Source: Lachnospiraceae bacterium (lineage in GTDB: Bacteria > Bacillota > Clostridia > Lachnospirales > Lachnospiraceae). From it: 64,000 nt of DNA. Position 1 is the stretch's first letter. The number at the start of each line of letters is the position of its first letter. The notes below the pieces were generated by a model, which made no database searches, had not been told where the DNA came from, and worked only from the letters and a program-made list of their open reading frames with translations. The stretch covers positions 1 to 64,000 of the forward strand of contig JAILKJ010000008.1 of assembly GCA_024693845.1 (NCBI GenBank), given 5' to 3'. Both the position numbers and the translations under genes were made by a program. Of this stretch, positions 44,294-52,833 are shown piece by piece.

Positions 44294-46564
44294 ATGTTAA
44301 AAGAAAAAATGACGAAGCTGTTTGGATCTGCAAAAAACAGAATGATCTGCTTTTTTGTCCTGGAGATCCTGTGTGTGGCTTTTGTCATTTTTTCTTTATT
44401 TCAGGAGTTTTATCATAAGAACAATGTATTGACGGGACAGGCCAGCGGACCTGTTACGCTGACAGAGGAAGGCTATACCGTTCCAGAGGAACTGAAGAAC
44501 GGACAGGAGCAGGAGGTTTTAAAGCTCCAGTACGAGGGCCTTACAGCCGGTACCTACAAATGTATCGTCAGCTATTCCTGCAGTGAAGACCAGAAGATCA
44601 CTTTTACCAATGTAAATTCCAACAATATGAAGGTTAATCCCTTCATTCTGGATAACAAATTAAAGCAGGTTTCCGGATATGTATGGTTTTCCACCGACGA
44701 GGATGTATTCGTCATCTCCGGAATATACAGCGGTAAGGGAAATATGGTGATCCACGATGTCAGCCTTTCTAAGAGTAAGGCGGGACATATCAGAGTGTTG
44801 GTGGTCCTCATTGCTCTGTTTTCCGCCCTTGAGCTGTTAAACCTGATCTTTGCTCTTTATCCGGATAAAAAAAGAAAGATTCTGATCCTTCTGGGCATCA
44901 CCTTTTTTGCCTGCCTTCCCTGCTTCCTTTCGGGGATCGAGAGAGGACATGATTTCGGTTATCATACCGTCCGTATTACCGGCATTGCCGAAGAACTGAA
45001 GGCCGGCGAATTCCCTGTTTATCTGCAGCCTAACTGGATGGACGGCTACGGAGCTCCCGTATCGGCTTACTACGGGGATCTTTTGCTCTATCCTTCCGCG
45101 ATCCTGTCTGCTCTTACTTTTCCCATTCAGGATGTATATAAGTTTACCATCTGCTTTATCACGCTTCTTACCGTGTTTGCAGCCTATTATGCCTTTAAAA
45201 GCATCGTTGGACGGGAGCTTTTTGCCTATTTCATGACGGTTTTGTATGTCATCGCGCCCTATCGTTATGTGGATGTTTTTGTCAGAAGCGCCATCGGTGA
45301 GTATACTTCCATGATCTTCCTGCCACTGGTTGCGGCGGGATTCTATCATATCCTGACAAAGGATATAGAAGAGCTTAAACAAAGCTTCCTTGGTCGTGAT
45401 GTGATGATGCTGGCAGTGGGTATGACGGGACTAGTGGGATGCCATTTATTATCCTGTGAGATGACCCTGTTTTTCCTGCTCTTTTCCTGTCTTGTATTTA
45501 TCAAAAGAGTATTTCAGCCTGTTCGTTTGGTCAAGCTTATCAAAAGTGCAGTCCTCTGCATTATTTTCAGCCTGTATTTTACGATCCCCTTCCTGGATAA
45601 CATGCTCAGCAACGATATCCAGATCAGCGGATCTTTGGGCGGCGTTCTTTTGATCGAGAACACAGCCGTTCAGATCGGTGAATTCTTTACCTTCTATAAG
45701 GATATCTTCGGCGGCGGAAGAACGGCCATCATGGACCGTGCTAACTTTTCCATCGGCTTGATCCTTATGATATCGGTGTTTATTTCCATTTACTTTGTAG
45801 TAAAAAAGAAGGCTTCGGGAAGAATGAAATACTTCCTGTTCCTGGTCTTCTTTTCCATGCTTTTATCTTCCAATGTTTTTCCCTGGGATGATCTTGCGGT
45901 GCGCTTTAAGGTCTTTGCCATCCTTTCCCAGATCCAGTTCGGCTGGCGGTATGTGGCATTTACCATCCTTTTTGCCTCCATCCTTTTGGGAGATACCATG
46001 CTCAGTGTGGAGCAGCTTACCCTGGAGAAAAACCGGGAGCAGGCAAAGCTCATCCTCGGTGGTCTTTTGGTCCTTATGACGTTTAGTATCCTGTCGGATC
46101 ATTTCCAAATGCTTTCCGATTACGATTCCAGAAACAAGACCACCCTTTACAATGTAAGTGAAAGCAAGATCCTGTTCGGAAAGGTGAATGAATATAACAG
46201 AGCCGGTACCAACCGCGATAAGCTCTCCTATCAGCTCAAGGCTAAAAATGCCGAAACAGGGGAGTTTACCCGTAGGGGAACCACTTCGAGATTCTATATC
46301 AAAACCGGGGAAGAGGACAGTAAGGTTACGATCCCGATCCTCAATTACAAGGGCTATCATGTAAGGGACGATGCCGGCAATGAATATACCATCAAAGACG
46401 GGAAGGAAAATTCCATCAGCTTCACCGTTCCCGCACATTATGAAGGAAACATTACCGTTACTTATGAGCCCATGTGGTATTGGCTGGCATCCTTCTATTT
46501 CAGCGCAGCTTCCTGGATCCTTGTATTCATATTCTGTAGACGGAAAAAGGAGAAGGCTAAATGA
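44294..46564 (+). CDS. Large polytopic membrane protein (GT-C/YfhO-like)
   Basis: 756 residues. One N-terminal helix (~17-38) precedes an extracytoplasmic beta-rich domain (~45-160), then about ten membrane helices (~170-610), a second extracytoplasmic domain and a last helix before a basic tail (RRKKEKAK). The layout, and GIERGHDFGYHTVRI with an acidic residue in the first large loop, suggest a lipid-linked sugar or phosphate transferase of the GT-C type. The reaction is unknown. Its stop overlaps the mnmE start (ATGA). Confidence 0.6.
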   Translation: MLKEKMTKLFGSAKNRMICFFVLEILCVAFVIFSLFQEFYHKNNVLTGQASGPVTLTEEGYTVPEELKNGQEQEVLKLQYEGLTAGTYKCIVSYSCSEDQKITFTNVNSNNMKVNPFILDNKLKQVSGYVWFSTDEDVFVISGIYSGKGNMVIHDVSLSKSKAGHIRVLVVLIALFSALELLNLIFALYPDKKRKILILLGITFFACLPCFLSGIERGHDFGYHTVRITGIAEELKAGEFPVYLQPNWMDGYGAPVSAYYGDLLLYPSAILSALTFPIQDVYKFTICFITLLTVFAAYYAFKSIVGRELFAYFMTVLYVIAPYRYVDVFVRSAIGEYTSMIFLPLVAAGFYHILTKDIEELKQSFLGRDVMMLAVGMTGLVGCHLLSCEMTLFFLLFSCLVFIKRVFQPVRLVKLIKSAVLCIIFSLYFTIPFLDNMLSNDIQISGSLGGVLLIENTAVQIGEFFTFYKDIFGGGRTAIMDRANFSIGLILMISVFISIYFVVKKKASGRMKYFLFLVFFSMLLSSNVFPWDDLAVRFKVFAILSQIQFGWRYVAFTILFASILLGDTMLSVEQLTLEKNREQAKLILGGLLVLMTFSILSDHFQMLSDYDSRNKTTLYNVSESKILFGKVNEYNRAGTNRDKLSYQLKAKNAETGEFTRRGTTSRFYIKTGEEDSKVTIPILNYKGYHVRDDAGNEYTIKDGKENSISFTVPAHYEGNITVTYEPMWYWLASFYFSAASWILVFIFCRRKKEKAK

Positions 46565-47961
46565 TGCGGGATACCATAGCGGCCGTGGCAACCGGCAGAA
46601 ATGCATCCGGCATCAGCATCATCCGCGTCAGCGGTCAGGAGGCTGTAAGCATAGCGGACCGGGTATTTGTCGGAAAGAACGGCTCTCATTTTTTAAAAAA
46701 CGTTCCCACCCATACGGTGCATTACGGAAAGATCCTGTCGGAAGATGAGGTTTTTCTGGATGAGGTGCTGGCTATTGTGATGCGTTCTCCGAAAAGCTAC
46801 ACCGCGGAGGACGTGGTGGAGATCCACTGTCACGGCGGCATCACGGTCACCAATATGATCCTGGAGCAGATCCTGAAAGCCGGCGCCAGACTTGCCGAGC
46901 CCGGTGAGTTTACCAAGCGCGCCTTTTTAAACGGAAGGATCGATCTAAGCGAAGCCGAAGCCGTAATGGATGTTATCGACGCTGGCTCCAAAGCCGCAGT
47001 CAGAAATTCCGAGAAACAGCTGGCGGGGCATTTGAAGCAGCAGATCCTTTCCCTTCGGGAGACCATCCTGCATCAGACCGCTTTCATTGAATCGGCTCTG
47101 GATGATCCGGAGCATTTTGATCTGACGGATTATCCGGCAAAGCTGAAGGATATCGCAGATGCCCTTTTGGATCAGATCAGATCGCTTTTGAAAAGTGCAG
47201 ATGAGGGAAAACTGATCTCGGAGGGGATCCGGGCAGTTATCCTTGGCAAACCCAATGTGGGCAAATCCACTTTTTTAAATCTTTTGCTGGGTCAGCAGAA
47301 GGCCATAGTTACGGATATTGCAGGAACCACCAGGGATATCCTGGAAGAGAGGCTTACGATCCGGGACATTCCTTTTGTGATCATGGATACCGCCGGGATC
47401 CGGGAAGCACAGGATGTGGTGGAAAAGATCGGTGTGGACCGGGCAAGGGAAGCGGCAGCGGATGCGGATCTTCTTTTGTACCTTTCGGATCTTACATCCG
47501 AATTTGACGGCGCAGATCTTCAGATCCTTTCCGAATATCCCGATAAAAAGAAGATCATCCTTTTAAATAAATCAGATCTGGATGCTGCCGGTTCCGAACA
47601 GGAGGTGCGTGAGAAGATCAGGGAAAACTGCTCCGGGGAGGAGATCCCGGTTCTTTCCATCTCCGCCCGGAACAACGTGGGGATAGATGCCTTCCGCGAT
47701 CTGGTGGAGAAGATGTTCTTTGAAGGACATCTGCCGTCTTCCGATGAGTTTTATATCACCAATCTGCGGCATAAGGAAGCCCTGATGGAAGCCGCCACTT
47801 CTCTTGAGAAGGTGGAGGAAAGCATCCGGATGGATATGCCGGAGGATTTTTATTCCATCGATCTGATGGATGCTTATATGTCTCTCGGCCGCATCATCGG
47901 TGAACAGATCGAAGATGATCTGGTGGAAGAGATCTTTTCAAAATTCTGCATGGGTAAATGA
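46561..47961 (+). CDS. mnmE: tRNA modification GTPase MnmE
   Basis: 466 residues. An N-terminal tetrahydrofolate-binding domain ([22 protein letters not shown]) and helical domain surround a G domain with [21 protein letters not shown] and NKSD. The C-terminal Cys motif CMGK is present. With MnmG it adds the (carboxymethyl)aminomethyl group to wobble U34. Confidence 0.97.
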   Translation: MMRDTIAAVATGRNASGISIIRVSGQEAVSIADRVFVGKNGSHFLKNVPTHTVHYGKILSEDEVFLDEVLAIVMRSPKSYTAEDVVEIHCHGGITVTNMILEQILKAGARLAEPGEFTKRAFLNGRIDLSEAEAVMDVIDAGSKAAVRNSEKQLAGHLKQQILSLRETILHQTAFIESALDDPEHFDLTDYPAKLKDIADALLDQIRSLLKSADEGKLISEGIRAVILGKPNVGKSTFLNLLLGQQKAIVTDIAGTTRDILEERLTIRDIPFVIMDTAGIREAQDVVEKIGVDRAREAAADADLLLYLSDLTSEFDGADLQILSEYPDKKKIILLNKSDLDAAGSEQEVREKIRENCSGEEIPVLSISARNNVGIDAFRDLVEKMFFEGHLPSSDEFYITNLRHKEALMEAATSLEKVEESIRMDMPEDFYSIDLMDAYMSLGRIIGEQIEDDLVEEIFSKFCMGK

Positions 47962-47962
47962 C

Positions 47963-50023
47963 ATGTTAAACGAAGAAGCAAGAAAGTTAGCAATAGCTAA
48001 TTTTTTAAAAATTGAAGGCCATCGGGAAAGAGAAATCCGAGATGTGGTGGATCTGTGTGTGGTAGGCGGCGGACACGCCGGCTGCGAGGCAGCGCTGGCA
48101 GGTGCCAGGAACGGACTTGCCACCGTGATGTTTACGGTGAGTGTCGACAGCATTGCTCTCATGCCCTGTAATCCCAATGTGGGCGGTTCTTCCAAGGGAC
48201 ATCTGGTCCGTGAGCTGGATGCTCTCGGCGGCGAGATGGGCAGGAATATCGACAAGACCTTTATCCAGTCTAAGATGCTCAATGCATCCAAGGGTCCCGC
48301 CGTTCATTCCCTTCGTGCCCAGGCTGACAAACAGGCCTATACCCGCAGCATGCGCAAGGTCCTTGAGAATACCGACAATCTGATGATCAAGCAGGCTGAG
48401 GTCTGTGAGCTGATCACCGAAGATATCCCGGATGCTCCGAAAGGTCATGCGGGTAAACGGATCATCGGTGTCAGGATCGCATCAGGCGGTGTTTATCTGT
48501 GCCGGGCGGTGGTGCTTTCCACAGGAACCTACTTAAATGCCCGGTGTCTCTGTGGTGAGATGATCACCCATACGGGACCCAACGGACTGATGGCCGCAAC
48601 CCATTTAACGGACAGTCTTCGCGCTCTCGGCATTGAGATCGTCCGCTTTAAGACGGGAACTCCCGCCCGTATGGACAAGCGTTCCCTGGACTTTTCAAAA
48701 ATGCAGCCCCAGTACGGTGATGAAAGAGTCGTGCCTTTTTCCTTCTCCACGGATCCGGAAGCGGTACAAAAAGAGCAGGTTGCCTGCTATCTGACCTATA
48801 CGAATGAAAAGACCCATGAGATCATCAAGGCTAACCTGGACAGATCCCCTATCTATGCAGGGATCATAGAGGGTACGGGTCCCAGATACTGCCCCTCCAT
48901 TGAGGATAAGGTGGTCAAGTTTGCGGATAAGGAACGTCATCAGGTGTTCATTGAACCCGAGGGGCTCTATACCAATGAGATGTATGTGGGCGGTATGTCC
49001 TCTTCTTTGCCGGAGGATGTCCAGCTTGCCATGTACCGTACGGTACCCGGTTTGGAAAACTGCCGGATCGTGCGCAATGCCTATGCCATAGAATATGACT
49101 GCATCAAGGCGACCCAGCTTCATCACACCCTGGCCTTTAAGGCAGTAGACGGCTTGTACGGCGCCGGTCAGATCAACGGCAGCAGCGGATATGAGGAGGC
49201 AGCGGCCCAGGGACTTTTGGCCGGGATCAATGCCGCCATGTACTGCCTCGGTAAAAAGCCCATCACCATTGACAGATCGGAAGGGTATCTGGGTGTTTTG
49301 GTGGATGACCTGGTGACCAAGGAAACCAGAGAGCCCTACAGGATGATGACCTCCCGTGCGGAGTACCGCCTGCTCCTTCGACAGGACAATGCGGATCTCA
49401 GACTCCGACAAAAGGGCTACGAAGCAGGCCTTGTTTCCGAAAGGGAGCTTGCTTATGTGAAAGAAAAGCAGAGCATCATTGATAAAGAGGTGGAGCGGCT
49501 TTCTACCACCATGGTAGGAGCAGGAGCTGCGATCCAGGAGTTTTTGTCTTCTTTGGACAGCGCACCCCTTAAGACCGCAACCTCTCTGGCCGAGCTGATC
49601 TCCCGGCCAGAGCTTTCCTATGAGAGTATTGCTCCCATCGATCCCAATCGTCCCGAATACGTGCTCAAAGCCCGTCCTGTTTATCGATTGACAGGAGATG
49701 AAAACAGGGGAACGGTCGAAGCCGGTGAAGAAAAAAGTAAGCAGACGCTACCGGAAGATATCATCCGCCAGATCGATATCACCGTGAAATACGATGGTTA
49801 TATCCGCCGTCAGAAAAAGCAGGTGGAAGGTTTTAAAAAGCTGGAAAACAAGCTGATCGACGAGGATATAGATTATCAGGATATCAAAAACCTCCGGCTG
49901 GAGGCCCGTCAGAAGCTGGAAGCCCTGCGTCCCGTTTCCATCGGACAGGCATCCAGGATTTCCGGCGTATCTCCGGCGGATATTTCCGTCCTTCTGATCT
50001 ACATGGAGCAGAGAAGATCATAA
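47963..50023 (+). CDS. mnmG: tRNA uridine 5-carboxymethylaminomethyl modification enzyme MnmG
   Basis: 686-residue FAD enzyme partnering MnmE. The dinucleotide-binding motif [12 protein letters not shown] lies at ~residues 34-45. The conserved segments [28 protein letters not shown] and [14 protein letters not shown] are present. The N-terminus is ~25 residues longer than usual, helical and charged ([19 protein letters not shown]); no closer start codon exists. It begins 1 nt after mnmE. Confidence 0.97.
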   Translation: MLNEEARKLAIANFLKIEGHREREIRDVVDLCVVGGGHAGCEAALAGARNGLATVMFTVSVDSIALMPCNPNVGGSSKGHLVRELDALGGEMGRNIDKTFIQSKMLNASKGPAVHSLRAQADKQAYTRSMRKVLENTDNLMIKQAEVCELITEDIPDAPKGHAGKRIIGVRIASGGVYLCRAVVLSTGTYLNARCLCGEMITHTGPNGLMAATHLTDSLRALGIEIVRFKTGTPARMDKRSLDFSKMQPQYGDERVVPFSFSTDPEAVQKEQVACYLTYTNEKTHEIIKANLDRSPIYAGIIEGTGPRYCPSIEDKVVKFADKERHQVFIEPEGLYTNEMYVGGMSSSLPEDVQLAMYRTVPGLENCRIVRNAYAIEYDCIKATQLHHTLAFKAVDGLYGAGQINGSSGYEEAAAQGLLAGINAAMYCLGKKPITIDRSEGYLGVLVDDLVTKETREPYRMMTSRAEYRLLLRQDNADLRLRQKGYEAGLVSERELAYVKEKQSIIDKEVERLSTTMVGAGAAIQEFLSSLDSAPLKTATSLAELISRPELSYESIAPIDPNRPEYVLKARPVYRLTGDENRGTVEAGEEKSKQTLPEDIIRQIDITVKYDGYIRRQKKQVEGFKKLENKLIDEDIDYQDIKNLRLEARQKLEALRPVSIGQASRISGVSPADISVLLIYMEQRRS

Positions 50024-50024
50024 T

Positions 50025-50792
50025 ATGGAAAAAGAAGCAATCTTACGCAGCATATTGCAGCAATGGAATATTGAGCTTTCCGATAAGCAGACAGATCAGC
50101 TGATCATCTTTTATGAGCTTTTGTATGAAAAGAACAAAGTCATGAACCTTACGGCCATCACGGATTTTGAAGAGGTCTGCAGCAAGCATTTTTTAGACAG
50201 CCTCTCGGCGGTAAAGCTGTTTGAAAAAGGTGAAGACTGGAAAAGTCTTTCAAAGGCAAAGGAAGTTCCGGCCCTTATCGACGTGGGATGCGGTGCCGGT
50301 TTTCCGGGGATCCCGCTGGCGATCCTGTATCCGGAGCTTAAAGTCACCCTCCTTGACAGCCTGCAAAAGCGGGTATTTTTCCTGCAGGAGGTGATCGGGG
50401 AGGCAAAACTGGAAAACTGCCGCGCCTTCCATGCCAGGGCAGAGGAGTTTGCCGGACAAAAGGACCACAGACAAGCCTATGATATAGCAGTATCCAGAGC
50501 GGTGGCTAACCTTTCCACCCTTTCGGAATACTGCCTTCCCTTCGTAAAGAAGGGCGGTATTTTTATCGCCTATAAGTCATCGGGGATCCGTCAGGAAGCG
50601 CCTGCCGCACAGAGAGCCCTTTCCCTGCTGGGGGGCAGTTTCGAAAAGCAGGTGGAATTCGATCTTCCCATTCCTACGGAAGCGGGAGAGGAAGAGAAGG
50701 CTTACCGGAATCTCTACGTGGTACGAAAGACCGCCGAGACGCCGGCAAAGTACCCGAGAAAAGCGCCCCTTGCAAAGAAGGAGCCGTTATGA
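50025..50792 (+). CDS. rsmG: 16S rRNA (guanine527-N7)-methyltransferase RsmG
   Basis: 255-residue SAM enzyme. DVGCGAGFPGIPLAI is the SAM loop, VTLLDSLQKRVFFLQ the next strand, and SRAVANLSTLSEYCLP the RsmG-specific motif. It starts 1 nt after mnmG. A basic C-terminal extension (KYPRKAPLAKKEPL) is present. Confidence 0.96.
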   Translation: MEKEAILRSILQQWNIELSDKQTDQLIIFYELLYEKNKVMNLTAITDFEEVCSKHFLDSLSAVKLFEKGEDWKSLSKAKEVPALIDVGCGAGFPGIPLAILYPELKVTLLDSLQKRVFFLQEVIGEAKLENCRAFHARAEEFAGQKDHRQAYDIAVSRAVANLSTLSEYCLPFVKKGGIFIAYKSSGIRQEAPAAQRALSLLGGSFEKQVEFDLPIPTEAGEEEKAYRNLYVVRKTAETPAKYPRKAPLAKKEPL

Positions 50793-50834
50793 TACCGTTT
50801 AACTGTTTGAAAGAAGTATAAGGAGGAATCGAAA

Positions 50835-51098
50835 ATGACCGAGCAGACTATTGAATACCGCTATGATACCCAGCTTCTCATCGAAGGAGAGGATCTGGAT
50901 GAGGATGAGATCTTTGATTATATCTCGAAGAATTTTGTGGGAGATTCTCTTCTGGCTGTGGGAGACGAGGAGCTGATCAAGATCCACTATCATACCAACG
51001 AGCCCTGGAAGGTGCTGGAATACTGCAGATCCTTAGGGGAGATCTACGATATCGTTGTGGAGGATATGGACAGACAGGCCAGAGGCCTTCAGGGTTAG
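50835..51098 (+). CDS. Orphan FakA-like (DAK accessory) domain protein
   Basis: 87 residues. YDTQLLIEGEDLDEDEIFDY, FVGDSLLAVGDEELIKIHYH, TNEPWKVLEYC and LGEIYDIVVEDM align with part of fatty acid kinase FakA (YloV), downstream of its DhaL kinase domain, where YCTEF..GDSLVVVGDDxxVKVHVHTN is typical. The kinase domain itself is absent. AAGGAGG precedes the ATG. Its stop overlaps the end of the convergent HAD gene. A DegV (FakB-like) domain is encoded 6 kb downstream. The role may be lipid- or DegV-binding; this is inference. Confidence 0.75.
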   Translation: MTEQTIEYRYDTQLLIEGEDLDEDEIFDYISKNFVGDSLLAVGDEELIKIHYHTNEPWKVLEYCRSLGEIYDIVVEDMDRQARGLQG

Positions 51099-51688
51099 AT
51101 CATCTCATCCACAAGAGGTTTGATCTCTTCATAACCGGTAAATTGGATCGCCTGCATTCCGTATTCCCTTGCAGCGATCACGTTAATGAGTTTATCATCA
51201 ATGAACAGACACTCTTTCGGATCCAGATCATAGCGTTTGCAGATCAGATCGTAGATCGCCAGATCCGGTTTGATGAGTTTGACATGACAGGAAAAGATCC
51301 CGCCGTCGCAGAGCTTAGTAAAGTCCAGCGCGTCGGGGTTTTTGTCTATGAGATACTGTGAATAGTTGGAAAGAAAGAGAACCTTAAGTCCCTTTCCCTG
51401 CAGCTCTTTGATCCAGGGTTTTGCATAGTCAAACCGGGAAATGCACTCCCCGAGACGATCGTAGGCGATCTGCATTTCCTCTTTATATTCTCCGGCAGAT
51501 TTCAAAAGCTCCCGGTGTATGGTCTCCTGATCGATGGCGCCCCGGTCCATTTCCCGCCAGAGCTCATTCTGCCAGTAGCCCCTGTTTAACGCTTCTATGG
51601 CCTTCGGATCGTCAAACAGACGGTTCACATAGCCCATCCAGTCCCAGTCTACCAGTACGTTTCCGATATCAAAGATCACAGTTTTCAT
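51095..51688 (-). CDS. HAD superfamily hydrolase (HAD-IA)
   Basis: 197-residue phosphatase-like protein. Motif I is VIFDIGNVLVDWD with both Asp, motif II FLSNYS, Lys in HVKLIKPDLAIY and motif IV LFIDDKLINV. The subgroup resembles YihX/epoxide-hydrolase-type small HADs acting on sugar phosphates. The substrate is unknown. GGAGAG precedes the ATG and a good promoter lies 30 nt upstream. Confidence 0.88.
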   Translation of the reverse strand: MKTVIFDIGNVLVDWDWMGYVNRLFDDPKAIEALNRGYWQNELWREMDRGAIDQETIHRELLKSAGEYKEEMQIAYDRLGECISRFDYAKPWIKELQGKGLKVLFLSNYSQYLIDKNPDALDFTKLCDGGIFSCHVKLIKPDLAIYDLICKRYDLDPKECLFIDDKLINVIAAREYGMQAIQFTGYEEIKPLVDEMI

Positions 51689-51711
51689 TTTTCTCTCCTT
51701 TTTCGGCCTTC

Positions 51712-51741
51712 ATACTATCATTATCTTCGGGAATGTGTCAA
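51712..51741 (-). promoter_or_regulatory. Promoter of the HAD gene
   Basis: TTGACA at 51741-51736, 18-nt spacer, TAGTAT at 51717-51712. Confidence 0.6.
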
Positions 51742-51825
51742 ATATGATAAATGGCAGTAGCATTTTTTGGGGGAGTATTGTACAATTACTCTGAATAACT
51801 ATGAAACAGCATGGAGGAGATCACT

Positions 51826-52833
51826 ATGGCTGAGTGGATCGTGGTTGTTGATGACGATGTGGCGAATCTGAAAATGGCCGGCTACATCTTAAGTAAGAAA
51901 AATATGAGAGTTTCTGCTCTGAAATCCGGAAAGGCACTTTTGGATTTCCTGAAGACCAATGAGCCTGACCTGATCCTTCTGGATATCCATATGCCGGAGA
52001 TGGACGGTTTTGAAACCCTGCAGAAGCTCCGTCAGATGGAACAGGGAGAAAAAGAGACCCCTGTCATTTTCCTGACTGCGGATGAGGATGAGGAGTCCGA
52101 GACCAAAGGACTTGCCCTGGGTGCCATGGACTTTATCAAGAAGCCTTTTGTGCCGGATGTTCTGGTACTCCGTGTAAGACATATCATCGATCTGATCCGT
52201 CTGCAGACAGATCTGGAAGGCGAGGTGGAAAGAAAGACCCGTGAGAACGAACGCCTTTCCATCCACGTGGTCCGTACCCTTGCGGAGGCCATCGATGCCA
52301 AGGATACCTATACCAACGGTCATTCCAGCCGGGTGGCGGACTATTCCAAAGAGATCGCCAAGAGATTCGGCTATTCCCAGGCAAGACAGGATAAGATCTA
52401 CATGATGGGCCTTTTACATGATGTAGGTAAGATCGGTATTCCCGATGCCGTGATCAATAAGCCTGCCAAGCTTACGGATGAAGAATATGAAACCATTAAG
52501 ATGCACCCTGTTATGGGCGCCAGGATCCTTGCCAATATCAAGGAAATGCCGGAGCTTGCCACCGGTGCCAGATGGCATCATGAGCGCTACGGCGGCGGCG
52601 GATATCCCGACGGACTCAAGGGTCAGGATATTCCGGAGGAGGCTCGTATCATTGCGGTAGCCGATGCTTACGATGCCATGACCAGCCGGCGAAGCTACAG
52701 GGATGTACTTCCGCAGGACTATGTTAAGTCAGAGATCGAAAAGGGCAGGGGAGACCAGTTCGATCCCGTATTCGCCGATATCATGCTGAGCATGATGAAA
52801 GAGGATACGGAATATAAAATGAGGGAAGAATAA
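51826..52833 (+). CDS. Response regulator with HD-GYP c-di-GMP phosphodiesterase domain
   Basis: 335 residues. The REC domain (1-~120) has acidic residues at 9-11, phospho-acceptor Asp53 (LLDIHMPEMDG) and Lys105/106. A short coiled coil leads to an HD-GYP domain with NGHSSRVADYS, LLHDVGKIGIP, HHERYGGGGYPDGL, all key residues kept, so it should hydrolyse cyclic-di-GMP. ATG 51826 follows GGAGGAGA. The stop TAA is followed at once by the GTG of the next gene, so expression is coupled to the two kinases. Confidence 0.92.
   Translation: MAEWIVVVDDDVANLKMAGYILSKKNMRVSALKSGKALLDFLKTNEPDLILLDIHMPEMDGFETLQKLRQMEQGEKETPVIFLTADEDEESETKGLALGAMDFIKKPFVPDVLVLRVRHIIDLIRLQTDLEGEVERKTRENERLSIHVVRTLAEAIDAKDTYTNGHSSRVADYSKEIAKRFGYSQARQDKIYMMGLLHDVGKIGIPDAVINKPAKLTDEEYETIKMHPVMGARILANIKEMPELATGARWHHERYGGGGYPDGLKGQDIPEEARIIAVADAYDAMTSRRSYRDVLPQDYVKSEIEKGRGDQFDPVFADIMLSMMKEDTEYKMREE

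Noticed and set aside
51357-51366. CTGTGAATAG inside the HAD gene, matching the end of the 31-kb element
   Set aside because: A lone 10-mer within coding DNA with no partner repeat; chance match.
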